A stretch of 64,000 nucleotides of DNA from Hexactinellida sp. DTS-2022 (GCA_028753945.1 JAPNXP010000015.1:2232001-2296000); one strand, 5' to 3'; counted from the first letter of the stretch, positions 30,661-41,640 are shown. Notes: a model not told the origin generated them from the sequence alone. Numbers and translations are program-made.

Positions 30661-31489
30661 GGACAAAGGCGAAATCCATGTACGGTTGGAACTTGGCAGG
30701 TATGTAATTAATTTAACTAATAAACGCTTAATTTCTTTAAAATATTAATTTCGATTTTCGAACCTTAATTAATTAACAGCATACTTGTCTAACTTCAATA
30801 TGTTAATAAGTTTTGTAATTACGAATTATTAAAAGATTATTATTAATTACTGTATTTCCCAGAATAAGCGCCGGGTCAACAAAAATGGCATTTGTATGTT
30901 AAAATAACACCCATTTGTAGATAACTGAAGTGTAATAATTACATTGATGGCAATTTCGCTAAGTTTACTGTTGCTGAGAACCATTAGAATCCATATAAAT
31001 CTATTTTCTGGATTTTCAAAAAAATTGTGGCTAAATTTGGCAAACGACGGTATATCCACAATCTATTTTTAATTGTTCTCTTACTATCCTTATTACCAAT
31101 ATCGGAGTTTTTAATCCGAATCTTATAAAGGAATTGATATCCTTGCAATCATTATACGTACATCAAATATTATAAATTATGATTTCCCTTGGATTTATCC
31201 CTGAAATTAATTGGGATAGTTTAAATCGATATGGGTGTTACCGTTTATCAAAACTGTTCCTACAATTATGTAGTTAATAAACAGTACATCCATAGCGGGC
31301 AGTTTAGTCAGTTTTGCGGGGACAATATCTTCTGGGCTTCGTAAAAGGTATCCTTCTCTTATTATCTACAAGTCGGGATAAGTTCATGTTAGTATATTTC
31401 AAATAAAGTTTTCTAGTGAATCAATCAGAATGCGAATAATGGTACTTTCGAAATAGAATTCCTTATATTAGGCCCGTATTAATTGTAAT

Positions 31490-31850
31490 ATTGTTTCAGC
31501 TCCAAGCTCCTCACGAAATCTATCACAGGCATCTCATAATCATTATCTCATTAATTGATGACGGCATAGTCAATAGTTATCTAAGTAAATATTTTAATTT
31601 GTGAGTGCTTATTGAATACAAGTTGCAATCGTTGGGTAATAATGCTTGTCATAGTATTTATTTGGTAAATAGCTTATAATGGCTAATTTAGTGTGTTAAT
31701 AGTTAATCCTACCACAAAATTGGCAACGAACAGTGGCCTTGCTTTGAAATGAAAAGGTATAATAATGGAAATAATGACAGTATTCGTGCGGGAGTGATAT
31801 CTGACGCGGGCGGTAGAGCTGAAACAAGATTCCAACCAACATGCAACAGT
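31490..31850. repeat. Dispersed repeat upstream of MZT1
   Basis: Contains ggtaataatgcttgtcatag and, nearer the gene, gggagtgatatctgacgcgg and gctgaaacaagattccaacc. The reverse complement of the whole block, diverged, lies at 61183-61735 inside the intron of the fibrocystin-L-like gene. This block ends about 40 bp before the MZT1 ATG, so it may contribute the promoter. Confidence 0.65.
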
Positions 31851-31891
31851 GGCTTAATATACTCTATTAGATTGCTCTAGTGGCAAATTAA

Positions 31892-32125
31892 ATGTCCTAT
31901 AGTCTGAAGAACAGCATAAACCCAAACCAGATCACAGAACCAGACTCTCGCGAGGCTCTCATAATTTTCAGAGAAATTTCAGAACTTTTGAACGCAGGTT
32001 TAGACGAAACCTCTCTCAATCTCTGCTTCCAGCTCCTGCTATCTGGAGTCAACCCAGAAGCGCTAGCGCTCGCTGTCAAAGAGATCAGACGGTGTAAGGA
32101 GGGAGCTCAGGTCTCTCCCCAGTAA
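31892..32125 (+). CDS. MZT1: MOZART1 (mitotic-spindle organizing protein 1)
   Basis: 77 codons. The core REALIIFREISELLNAGLD and LLLSGVNPEALALAVKEIR matches the three-helix MOZART1 family, including the INPEAL motif. MOZART1 binds the N-termini of gamma-tubulin complex proteins and helps recruit gamma-tubulin ring complexes to spindle poles. Length is normal for the family. The stop TAA at 32123-32125 shares its last base with the ATG of PEX10 (TAATG), preceded by gtctctccccag. Confidence 0.92.
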   Translation: MSYSLKNSINPNQITEPDSREALIIFREISELLNAGLDETSLNLCFQLLLSGVNPEALALAVKEIRRCKEGAQVSPQ

Positions 32126-33012
32126 TGTCTGCTCATTCTCTGACTCTGTCGGCAGCCGCTCCCGCGCAGGTGTGCCGAGCTGGACAGAAAGATCAGTTTT
32201 ATCAACAGCAGCTGAATTCTCTATTATCGGAATTTGTAAAAGCTGTCAGCGGAGTTTCTTTTCTGTTACGAAGACAGCGTGAGCTCAATTTAGCGAGCAA
32301 ACTCCTGTATCTCTCTCTCACTACGCTCTCGTCTAATCAGACTCTGGGAGAGGAGTACTGCAGCTTGTTGCTGTCTGCTCCGCCCCTAGGAGCTCCCCCC
32401 TCCTTCCTGAGAAATATATCCTTTATCATAACCGAATGCATGGGACCTTATTTACTCGACCGCACACGCTCCATATTTTCGAGAATCACCCCATTAGACG
32501 CAGTTACTCAATTGGATATTCCTCCAGTTCTCAGCTGCGCCTCTAAGGTCCTCTTATCTTCAGCCGAGAGTATTATATTAGCTCTCTTCTACATAGACAG
32601 CACTTACTATCACGTCAGCAAGAGAATATTACAAATGAGATATCTGTGGATACACAACAGATCTCAGAAGCTGCCTCCCGCCCTATCGAACACTTTCAGG
32701 ATGATCTCTCTGCTGTTCATCTCACAGCTGATACTACGTATTGTCACGCAATACAGATACGAATCATCTTCTCTATTGACAGAATTACGTAACTGTAAGA
32801 ATAAGTCTTCCTCTGAGGCTACAGGCTCGTCTGAGTACTGTACGACATGTGTTCTTTGTCTCGAGCAGGTGAGGTCTCCCTCCCTCACTCCTTGCGGACA
32901 TCTCTTTTGTTGGGACTGCATTCACAGCGCTTGTAACAGCAAGGGAGAGTGTCCGTGCTGTAAACTCTCATTCTCTCCGTCCCGCATTGTATTACTACAT
33001 AACTACTCTTAG
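32125..33012 (+). CDS. PEX10: Peroxin-10 RING E3 ligase
   Basis: 295 codons. The N-terminal two-thirds is the hydrophobic Pex2/10/12 domain (for example KDQFYQQQLNSLLSEF and ITECMGPYLLDR). The C-terminus is a C3HC4 RING finger: CVLCLEQVRSPSLTPCGHLF, then CWDCIHSAC and CPCCKLSFSP. PEX10 is a peroxisomal membrane ubiquitin ligase that acts with PEX2 and PEX12 to recycle the import receptor PEX5. The ATG overlaps the MZT1 stop by one base, so translation from the same mRNA would require reinitiation, or a trans-splice acceptor at the cag just before it. Confidence 0.93.
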   Translation: MSAHSLTLSAAAPAQVCRAGQKDQFYQQQLNSLLSEFVKAVSGVSFLLRRQRELNLASKLLYLSLTTLSSNQTLGEEYCSLLLSAPPLGAPPSFLRNISFIITECMGPYLLDRTRSIFSRITPLDAVTQLDIPPVLSCASKVLLSSAESIILALFYIDSTYYHVSKRILQMRYLWIHNRSQKLPPALSNTFRMISLLFISQLILRIVTQYRYESSSLLTELRNCKNKSSSEATGSSEYCTTCVLCLEQVRSPSLTPCGHLFCWDCIHSACNSKGECPCCKLSFSPSRIVLLHNYS

Positions 33013-33291
33013 ATCTCAGTTGCCATTATAGTATGTACCATATATTTCTAAATTATAGTGTAAAAGTATTAAATATGTCTTAATATTCACTCCACTCCTT
33101 GTCCCGTGCACCCCCAAGGGGTTCATGCACCCCAGGTTGGCAACCACTGTTCTAGAGCTTTACTTATTGTTCAATGTTTCTTACAATTACCAAAACTAGA
33201 TTGGCTATCGAGTCACTTTACGAGTCGCTGAGATATGAATACTAATACTGCAATAATCTATTTGTTATTCAACATAGCACATACATATATC

Positions 33292-35078
33292 ATGGCATAT
33301 TATCAAGAGAGTTATTCCAAACCAACTCTTGGTCTTTCGAGTCTCGGACAACGTTACGTCTATCGAGTTCTCCGCGAAGACGAGGACCCCAATAAAGATT
33401 TGGTTTGTAAAGCTCCTCACTCTACGAGGAGTTTAGCTCAGCACATAGAGGACGGTCTGACACACCCCTCGAGATTCATTTCTACTACCACAGACTTAGA
33501 TACAGCAATTCAATGGGCGGATACAGCTGATAGTAAAACCTCGGATTTATATGGCAACACGCGAGATGTTATAGTCAAAATTGATACGGAATATCTCAAA
33601 AAATACCATCCACATTCTTACAGTACAGCCTTTGACCTCACTCAACAGTGCAACCTAGAATATTATCTCACTAATGATAAACAGGTTATTGGGACTAAGG
33701 GCTAACCCTGTTTTTGGCCATATTTCGGAAATAATTATAGAGTTATCTCAGGAGTCTAGTCAAGCTCTATACATCGTTGTACAGTAGGGAGATTGTGTAT
33801 AATCCTTAAACAGTAGAGCCTCGTTAGTACAGTCGAAATCGGGTTTTTTTGCCCCCCTAAATGCATGGAAAAAGAGGCAAAAAAACCCGTATTTAACATT
33901 AGACAGTGCTATGAGGTTATGAAGAAACAAGGAGAAGCAAGGAGGTAAAATAACCCGGAGAGGCAAAAAAACCCGTGGCAAAAAAAACGATTTCGACTGT
34001 ATGAACACCAGTGGCGGCGCGGGGGGGGGCGGCCGCCCCCCCCTGTGTGGGGGCGGGAATTCGCTTGTCTGTTATAGGAGTACTTAATGTTAATACGGAA
34101 ATGCTATACGGCCTGGACAGGGAGTCCATAATTAGCTGTTTTGCTGAGATGCCCCACCGTATACTATTATAGGACAGATTATTTAACTAAATTTGTCATT
34201 AAAAATATCGATTTTGGTTTGAATGTGATTTTTGGAATGTCTACAACTATTGGGTTTGCCCCTCCAGTGCATTGGTCCGCCCCCCTTTCGCCCCCCCCCA
34301 ATGGGGCTGTGCTGGCGCCGCCCCTGATGAACACCAGAGGACCGTCAAAATGTGTTCGCCTTATCTGGAATTCGTATTAACCAATGCGATTTGTATTGAA
34401 AGGGCTTTGAAGGGGACTGATATACAGTTAGTATTAAAGGAATACTAACTCGTATAACCGTGTTCATACTAACGAGATTCTACTGTATTTATTATAGTTA
34501 CTATACGTAACTAAATAGAATTGGAAGTTAGTAAAATGTTATTCAGGTCTTTTAAACCAGCCCTGAGTTGATATTTTTATATAATATTTTCAAAATAATA
34601 TTACTCTGTGGTGTATTAGCAATAGCCCTATACAATTATAATATTGCTTTATTTGTTATACTAAATTCCCAAGCGAGTATTTAAGTTAATTAATTAATAA
34701 TTATTTATTAATGTTAATTATTACTCTAAGATTAAGTTCGTCTCTAGCAAGCAAATTTCGTACAAATAACTACTTGGCCTCTTACAAGAACTCTGTAGTA
34801 AGATTTATTTCAAATTTGATAATAATACAGATTATTTATTATAGGTCAAATTCGCATCAGCTTATCAAGAAGTAGTTTTCCTTGATCGAGTGCCTAAGGG
34901 GGCTGTATCGGTGGAGACTATATTAGAAAGTGAATCTGAATATGAATCTTATTCTGAAGAAATTAACAATAGTGAAGATGATAACGAATATTCTAACTAT
35001 GAACATGATTACTACTACGAATACGAAGATTACTACAACCAAGATTACTTGAATGACGATTATTATTACTATGACTAA
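33292..35078 (+). CDS. Two-exon gene, unknown function, possible ADP-ribosyltransferase-like fold (copy 1)
   Basis: Exon 1 is 33292-33684 (ATG context atcATGG), intron 33685-34844 (CAG/GTTATT to TTATAG), exon 2 34845-35078, both phase 0. Joined length is 208 codons. Exon 1 has QRYVYRVLREDEDPN, GLTHPSRFISTTT and DTAIQWADTA; exon 2 starts with AYQEVVFLDRVPKGA and ends in an acidic, Tyr-rich tail. The order YR - STT - QEVVF resembles the R-S-E triad of ADP-ribosyltransferase folds. I also recall an uncharacterised domain with this pattern in fungi and animals. No signal peptide is evident. The intron is filled by nested MITEs. Enzymatic activity is inference only. Confidence 0.65.
33830..33999. 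mobile_element. TA-flanked MITE nested in the previous one
   Basis: 170 bp starting cagtcgaaatcgggtttttt and ending aaacgatttcgactg, flanked by TA on both sides. The paralogous site at 39184 has a single uninterrupted TA. Confidence 0.9.
34009..34326. mobile_element. hAT-like MITE with perfect 8-bp duplication
   Basis: 318 bp starting cagtggcggcgcggg and ending ggcgccgcccctg, flanked by atgaacac on both sides (34001-34008 and 34327-34334). The duplicate copy near 39186 has atgaacac once. Same family as 28560-28793. Confidence 0.92.
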
Positions 35079-35082
35079 TTTA

Positions 35083-35761
35083 GGGGGCTGACTGAATAGT
35101 GGAATCTAGTGGAATCTAGTGGAATCCAGTGGAATCTAGTGGAATCTAGGGTGACTGAATGGTGGAACCTAGTGGAATCTAGTGGAATTACTAAATTTTA
35201 GTGGAATTGACTGAACGGTGGAATCGAGTGGATTTTCTAAAAACCGACTGAACAGTGGAATCGAGTGGAATCTTTGACTGAATAGTGGAATCGAGTGGAA
35301 TTTGATTAAATTGTTAAACACTACGTATGGTAAATTGGTATCAAAGCCTAACAAATAAATACTATTGAGTTACTGTTAGGCTTTGTTACCATGTGATTTA
35401 GACACATCTTATAAACATTATTTATGAACAATTCCCAAATCCAGTTGGTATTCATTGGGCAGTTCAATAGAGATGATTAGTAAGAATAATAATATAGTAT
35501 CATATTGTGCCACTTCATGCACAACACTAGTTTAATCGTTGCAAACAATTTTACATAGGCGAAAATTAACGTAATATGATACACAAGTAGCTTATAGCAT
35601 ATACGTAGTGTTTAGCAATTTAATCAAATTCCACTCGATTCCACTATTCAGTCAAATTCCACTCGATTCCACTAGATTCCACCATTCAGTCACCCTAGAT
35701 TCCACTGGATTCCACTAGATTCCACTGGATTCCACTAGATTCCACTATTCAGTCAGCCCCC
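35083..35761. mobile_element. Foldback mini-element of ~10-bp tandem units
   Basis: 679 bp with ends gggggctgactgaatagtgg and complement. The arms are tandem variants of agtggaatct. Flanked by taattta on both sides; the empty site gactaatttagtaacg is at the matching place in copy 2 (near 40059). It inserted just 4 bp after the stop codon of copy 1. The middle contains tatcaaagcctaacaaa and its inverted match. Confidence 0.85.
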
Positions 35762-36114
35762 TAATTTAGTATTGATTATTACATTATGACATTTTGACAT
35801 ATGTATATTACAGTTGATACTTTGAAATCTGGCTCTTTAAGGTATGGGACCACTCAACCGGGCAGGGGCAACTGTTTCACTTTTAGTATAATTTTCTGAT
35901 AGACAGCACTAAAAAATTGATATAAATTTCACCGCTGGTTCCTAGATGATCAATGTGTTAAATCTAGATTTTTGTATATAAAGCGCATGCTTAGCAACCA
36001 TTCATTAGTTGGATATATTGCTACAATACCTGGATTTTGGGATTTATGGGTATGGGTTTCCCCTTATTCCCATTGCTAAAAAAATAGATATCTATAGTTG
36101 CACTTTTCGAGTTA

Positions 36115-36342
36115 CCTTATTATAGGAAATTAACGCGCCATGAAATTAACGCGAATTGCTCCACGCGTTAATTTCCTATAATAAGGTCATTAGACTAGGA
36201 CAGAATATACCCAGGAGTATAATTAGACTAGGACATTATATAATCGGGGGTATACCTTAATATAGCAAATTAACGCGCCATGACATTAACGCGAATTGCT
36301 CCAATTCGCGTTAATTTCATGGCGCGTTAATTCCTAATAAGG
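36115..36342. mobile_element. TA-flanked MITE, ttaacgcgccatg family
   Basis: 228 bp with ends ccttattataggaaattaac and complement. The motif gaaattaacgcg and its complement are repeated four times. Flanked by TA; the duplicate copy reads gagttatcttc without the insertion. Confidence 0.88.
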
Positions 36343-36790
36343 TATCTTCATGAAAAATAACTTTATTAAGTTTATTTGTACTCGTATTGATTTTATTAAT
36401 AATAACTATAAGCCAATATAAATGCTCAAATCCCTGGAGGGTTGGTAAGTATGGAAGTGGTTAAATTTAATACGAAAATTATCTCCCTTGCAATTATGAT
36501 TCAGCTCTCTTTGTCGTTCAACATTTGTGCTTTTGTTGTTTATTATCACTTAATGAAGAAATTAAGTCTCTCTTTGTCCCTTAACCGGCACTCGTTAAGG
36601 AGGTGCCGGTATCTGATGACCAAACTGGATTAATCAAAGTATCCATTCGGAAATAATGTAGGTGAAGATTAAATCACCACAACATATTTTATATTGTCAC
36701 AAAATTGTGTACATCTGAATCAAAATTGTAAGAGCAATCCAAATTAGTTCCTACGTGACTTCATAATCCCATAAATCGGTACATATATGC

Positions 36791-37036
36791 ATGGGCGCCG
36801 AAACTCTCAATCGCTAGGGGTGTGTGACGTAATATTCAAATGTGAAAGTTCAAAAAACAATGCGTATGAGGATAAAATCAATGTTGGATGGCATAATTGT
36901 AAAGATATATACATCATCCACTGATATTTATACAAACTCATTATGGAATCAATAATTTTCCATTTTTTCCCCCGGACTTCTCCTCGGCCAGGGGGGGGTG
37001 ACACCCTCCCTGACCCCCCCCCCCTTTCGGCGCCAT
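36791..37036. mobile_element. MITE-like element with ggcgccgaaa ends
   Basis: Left atgggcgccgaaac and right ctttcggcgccatgc are inverted. The right side has a G/C homopolymer-rich stretch like the 28560 and 34009 elements. The target duplication is ambiguous (atatgcat against atgcatat). Confidence 0.55.
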
Positions 37037-37156
37037 GCATATATTATGTCTCATTTCATGTCTTGCCATCTAATTTGTGTGCGAATCAGATAAAAACTAA
37101 AAGTTATTCCTAAATATGTGCTTTTATGACGTCTTAATCCCGTTATTTCGTTTAGA

Positions 37157-37300
37157 AAACTAATAGATCGTTGTCAGCGTGTAAATTACAACTGCATGCA
37201 AATTTACAGATTTCTAGAGCATATGGTCTTTCGTATTAATTCTGGACTTACACACATATACACGCACACACACACAACAGTTGTGCTTTTAATATATCGA
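37157..37300 (+). repeat. Retroposon-like 3' tail, copy 1
   Basis: From actaatagatcgttgtcagc through attctggactta, a CA-rich tract and gcttttaatata. A close match is at 44875-45025 (attctggacaaacaaacaaa). The CAAACAAACA plus TTTAATATA ending resembles the 3' ends of RTE-type retroposons and their SINEs, but no reverse transcriptase is present. Confidence 0.45.
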
Positions 37301-37612
37301 ACCCTTGGTCGCGGTCTCGGTGCTTCGCGACGGATCACTATCTCACAAAGGTCGCTTCGCAACCTTTGTTTGTTCGTGATAGACCTACGCAACACTATTA
37401 GCATTAATTAAGTAGAAGCAGAATAAAATTGTTCGCATTGTGTAGACCTGATTCTGACTATTAGTACTGTTTTCTCCCTAAAATGAGCCTTCTTACTGCA
37501 AATTCAGCTTAGGGAAGTGTCGCGTACTTCCCTACCCCGCTGCTTTCGTAGTGCCTAACACGAACTAACAAAGGTCGCGAAGCGACCGAGACCGAAGGGC
37601 TCGTAACAATAC
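37301..37612. repeat. Hairpin-rich element flanked by gagcccttcggtctcgg-type ends
   Basis: Left end cgaacccttggtcgcggtct and right end the complement of cgagcccttcggtctcggtc. Inside are short stems such as aaggtcgcttcgcaacctt. It is the same module that heads the satellite units at 14122 and 43208 and that follows at 44449. 37613-38257 shows no gene. Confidence 0.6.
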
Positions 37613-38291
37613 ATATTCATATTATAATCTTGAAATAGAAATATTTGTAATCAGAATACTTGTTTACCAACTTTATCTAACATTTGGAAGCTAGCTTCCA
37701 TATTGATTTTAATTTTATAAATTTATCGAGTTTAACCTTTGTAAGGTAGATTTGTTCATGGATTAATAGTGACACGACATGTTTCCAATGCAATTTAGCC
37801 ATGTGGTTCATTGGCACAAATGCTAAAAGTGGTATCGCACATTACATTCCACCCCCCTTGACCAATCTATATGAAATTATATTTCAAGGGTCATCTTGGT
37901 GTGAGTAGAATTCAAATAAATTGTCAAAATTAGTGTAACTAATAGTTTTACTGTTAATTGAGGTGTCAGAGATAATTAGCTCATTATCTAGATAATGAGG
38001 CAAATTAGCAGAAAAATGACAAATCATTATAAGAACTGAAATTTTGCTTTTTAAGATCCCCCAACTAGAGATTTAGAGATTTGCAATAAATAATGCATGT
38101 AAAGTTTGAGAATTTAGCCCAAACTATTGTAAATATAATGGAATGGTCGAATACTTTTGTCCATTGGCTGTATATTCAAGTAAGAAATGACAACTTAATT
38201 TAGGTAAAATACCCTAAGAGACTTTTCGCTACTTCCGGCTACGAAGCCACTGTGCTTTACGGGTCACTGAGATATGAACACTAATACAGTA

Positions 38292-38599
38292 CAGTGCACC
38301 CTCGCTAATCCGAACCCTCTTTAGCCCGAACAGGAGATCCCAAAAATATTTTTTCGTATAAAAGTGGGATAAAATCAAATATTTGTTACATGGAATTATA
38401 CAAAAATAAGTCTCAGACAAGTATTTCAAGGTAGTAGTATACTATATGTTTTGTTTGTATTAAAAAGATTGGGACAAGTTTGGTTCGGATCATCGGGATC
38501 TCATTTTATAGGTGTATAGAAAATGTATTACGTACTTCACTAATCGGAACAGATTTTTTGAATCGGAACACCTCTGTTCGGATTAGCGAGGGTGCACCG
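38292..38599. mobile_element. TA-flanked MITE just upstream of copy 2 gene
   Basis: Starts cagtgcaccctcgctaatcc and ends ggattagcgagggtgcaccg between TA dinucleotides. Copy 1 reads ctaatactgcaataatc at the matching site without it. It ends 46 bp before the ATG. Confidence 0.8.
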
Positions 38600-38645
38600 T
38601 ACTGCAATAATCTATTTGTTATTCAACATAGCACATACATATATC

Positions 38646-40044
38646 ATGGCATGTTATCAAGAGAGTTATTCCAAACCAACTCTTGGTCTTTCGAGTCTCG
38701 GACAACGTTACGTCTATCGAGTTCTCCGCGAAGACGAGGATCCAAATAAAGATTTGGTTTGTAAAGCTCCTCACTCTACGAGGAGTTTAGCTCAGCACAT
38801 AGAGGACGGTCTGACACACCCCTCGAGATTCATTTCTACTACCACAGACTTAGATACAGCAATTCAATGGGCGGATACAGCTGATAGTAAAACCTCGGAT
38901 TTATATGGCAACACGCGGAATGTTATAGTCAAAATTGATACGGAATATCTCAAAAAATACGATCCACATTCTTACAGTACAGCCTTTGACCTCACTCAAC
39001 AGTGCAACCTAGAATATTATCTCACTAATGATAAACAGGTTATTGGGAATAGGGGCTAACCCTGTTTTTGGCCATATTTCGGCGATAATTATAGAGTTAT
39101 CTCAGGAGTCTAGTCAACCTCTAGACATCGTTATACAGTAGGGAGATTGTGTATAATCCGTAATACAGTAGAACCTCGTTAGTATGAACACCAGAGGACC
39201 GTCAAAATGTGTTCGCCTTATCCGGAATTAGTATTAACCAATGTGATTTCTATTGAAAAGGCTTTGAAAGGGACATGATATAGTGTTCGTACTAACGAGA
39301 TTATACTGTATTTATCATAGTAATTATATACGTAACTAAATGGAATTGGAAGTTAAGTAAATTTTATTCAGGCCTTATTTAAAATGAGCCCTGAGTTGAT
39401 TTTTTGATAATATTTTCAAAAGAATATTACACTGGTGTTCGTCTATTAGCAATTATAAAAATATTGCTCTATTTGTTATACAGTGGATACCGGTTATAAG
39501 AACATAGTCGGGAATTGCATATATTGTTCTTATAACCGGCATAAATTATCTAGGGTATATGGCAAGTTGGCAACCGTTTTCCAGTATAATGTTCTTATAT
39601 CCGGCATTGCTTATAACGTGTGTTCTTATATCCGGCATCTACTGTACTAAATTCCCAAGCGAGTATTTAATGTTAATTATTCCTCTAAGAACAAGTTCGT
39701 CTCTTAGCAAGCAAATTTGCAAATAACTACTTGGCCTCTTACACGAAAGTAAGATTTATTTCAAATTCAACAATAATACAGATTATTTATTATAGATCAA
39801 TTTCGCGTCAGCTTATCAAGAAGTAGTTTTTAGTGATCGAGTGCCTAAGGGGGCTGTATCGGTGGAGACTATATTAGAAAGTGAATCTGAGTCTGATTCT
39901 GAATCTCAATCTGACTCTGAATCTCAATCTGACTCTGGATCTCAATCTGAAGAAACTGACAATAGTGAAGATGATAACGAATATTCTAATGATAAACATG
40001 ATTACTACTACGAAGATGACTCTAGCTCTAGTGACGATTATTAA
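38646..40044 (+). CDS. Two-exon gene, unknown function, possible ADP-ribosyltransferase-like fold (copy 2)
   Basis: Paralogue of 33292-35078. Exon 1 38646-39038, intron 39039-39795 (CAG/GTTATT to TTATAG), exon 2 39796-40044; phase 0. Joined length about 213 codons. Exon 1 differs from copy 1 at only a few residues (start MACYQ rather than MAYYQ, a Asn for Asp after GNTR, Asp for His after KKY). Exon 2 begins INFASAYQEVVF and then carries Ser-Asp/Ser-Gln repeats instead of the Tyr-rich tail. Both copies keep open frames, splice sites and the YR, STTT and QEVVF motifs, which suggests both remained functional after duplication. A MITE sits 46 bp upstream and two lie in the intron. Confidence 0.65.
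39166..39308. mobile_element. pogo/Tigger-like MITE, uninterrupted copy
   Basis: 143 bp, cagtagaacctcgttagtat to ctaacgagattatactg, TA on both sides. It is the unbroken paralogue of 33811-34485. Confidence 0.9.
39481..39644. mobile_element. TA-flanked MITE, ccggttataagaaca family
   Basis: 164 bp, cagtggataccggttataag to ccggcatctactg, flanked by TA. Copy 1 has the empty site gttatactaaattc near 34660. Same family as 61282-61454. Confidence 0.9.
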
Positions 40045-40690
40045 TAATTTTGTTATGACTAATTTAGTAACGATTATTACATCATGACATACTTATATTA
40101 CAGTTAATACTTTGAAATCTGGCTCTTTAAGATATGGGACCTCTCAACTGGGCAGGGGGGCAACTGTTTAGTTGCCACTTTTAGTTAATTTTCTGATAGA
40201 CAGCACTAAAAAATTGATATAAATTTTACCGCTGGTACCTACATTATATTATCAATGTATTAAATCTAGATTTTTTGTACTATATGAAGCGCATACTTAC
40301 CAACCATACATTGATTAGTTGGATATATTGCTACAATACCTGGATTTTGGGATTTATGTGTTTCCCCTTATTCCCATTGCTAAAAACCAGAAAATAGATA
40401 ACTTAGTTACACTTTGAGTTATCTTCATGAAAAATAACTTATTAAGTTTAATTGTACTCGTATTGATATTTATTAAAATAATTATAAGCCAATATAAATG
40501 CTCAAATCCCTGGAGGGTTAGTAAGTATGGAAGTGGTTAAATTTAATAGGAAAATTATCTCCCTTGCAATTATGATTCAGCTCTCTTTGTCGTTCAACAA
40601 TTGTGCTTTTGTTGTTTATTATCACTTAATGAAGAAGTTAAATTACTAATTATAACTCCCTTTGTCCCTTAACCGGGCACTCGTTAAGGA

Positions 40691-41640
40691 TAGTTTGAGT
40701 AACTCTTAAATTTCGTGAAGCAAATCTGTTTGTCAATTTCCAAACCAGAGTTTAGAATCTATAATCACGAATTTTGGTGATTTTTATTATGTGAATTATC
40801 CTTCTGTATATACGTATTATTGTACATATAATACGTACTAATATAATATATAAGACATACGTATTATACATAGAACAACCGAAATATTAATTAAGTAATT
40901 AAATCATTCCCACAAGTTTGATTTCCTTAGTAATAGCAAGTATACATTCAGGTGGAACTACAACGTAATAGACAATCAGGGCTGGAAACCTTGAATTCAA
41001 TAATTGTAATTAATATATTCAACATACGTATTATAATTTGTATTCTAGCTCAGTATTTGAATGCTTACACTATTACATAATAACTTTCTTATATAATGAT
41101 CATATCCTATTGTAGTTATGCTCACTATAATTTGTGTAGTATTTGTAGATTTACTTTTGCTAGTTACAAAGTTGCAGCATTACCCTTGAGCGGATTGGAT
41201 ATGCTTGTGTTTGATTATGACCTAATATCTATAAAAAGGAATTATCAATCTAAATTTACTTCTCCGGATATTAAATGATAGTATACTTGTTACGGAATCA
41301 CAGATGATGCAGTGATATACAAGCTATAAAGTGAATCTATACCTTGGTATTATACCCCATGGATATTTGTTGTTTATTTGCTGACAATACATTACTAGAA
41401 TCGAGTGGAGGTGTGGTATCTGCACAAGTAGCAAATTCCTCCAGGAGTGTAATTATCCTCCTACTTCTTGCTTTCTTATTGGAACTTAATACTATTTTCA
41501 AGTTATTTTTACTTTGCCGACTACGTACTATGTTTTCGTCTTAATAGGAAAAACGGGGAACCGCCCTCTCTTTCAGGTGATTCATCCACTAATGTTTAGT
41601 ATATAGTAATTATTTAGTATCAACTATTATTATATGATAT
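40691..41640. other. AT-rich stretch without a supportable gene
   Basis: Contains two short open frames (41096-41278 and 41359-41544, the latter with a hydrophobic stretch IILLLLAFLLEL). No family is recognised. They could be upstream exons of the bZIP-like ORF at 41686, but no splice pair is convincing. Confidence 0.3.

Larger units (their letters stand above)
33811..34485. mobile_element. pogo/Tigger-like MITE split by two later insertions
   Basis: Outer element starts cagtagagcctcgttagta and ends ctaacgagattctactg before TA. Intact counterpart in the duplicate is 39166-39308. After its 19th base a second element (33830-33999) and then a third (34009-34326) have inserted. Lies in the intron of the duplicated gene. 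Confidence 0.85.
33213..36605 (+). repeat. Segmental duplication, copy 1
   Basis: Homologous to 38258-40690, from about tgagatatgaa before the gene to ctttgtcccttaaccgg after it. Coding parts are almost identical. Length differences are caused mainly by transposons: this copy has extra elements at 33830-33999, 34009-34326, 35083-35761 and 36115-36342 that are cleanly absent from copy 2. Confidence 0.9.
38258..40690 (+). repeat. Segmental duplication, copy 2
   Basis: Homologous to 33213-36605, same orientation. Carries its own private insertions at 38292-38599 and 39481-39644 and lacks the four private ones of copy 1. The acidic tail of exon 2 has diverged by repeat expansion. Confidence 0.9.

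Noticed and set aside
31892..33012. MZT1-PEX10 as one fused protein
   Set aside because: The frames differ and MZT1 ends with a stop after a complete MOZART1 domain.
33235..33292. Longer N-terminus (MNTNTAIIYLL) for the duplicated gene copy 1
   Set aside because: Copy 2 has a MITE at the matching place, and both copies share a good-context ATG at 33292 and 38646.
33684..33705. Exon 1 of the duplicated gene as a complete single-exon protein
   Set aside because: A CAG/GTTATT donor and TTATAG acceptor join it in frame to an exon conserved in both copies that carries the QEVVF strand.
36442..40650. Short conserved ORF (MEVVKFN...) near 36448 and 40528 in both duplicate copies
   Set aside because: Only about 40-60 codons, different ends, hydrophobic low-complexity sequence, and a related noncoding stretch near 62186. 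Conservation is explained by the duplication.
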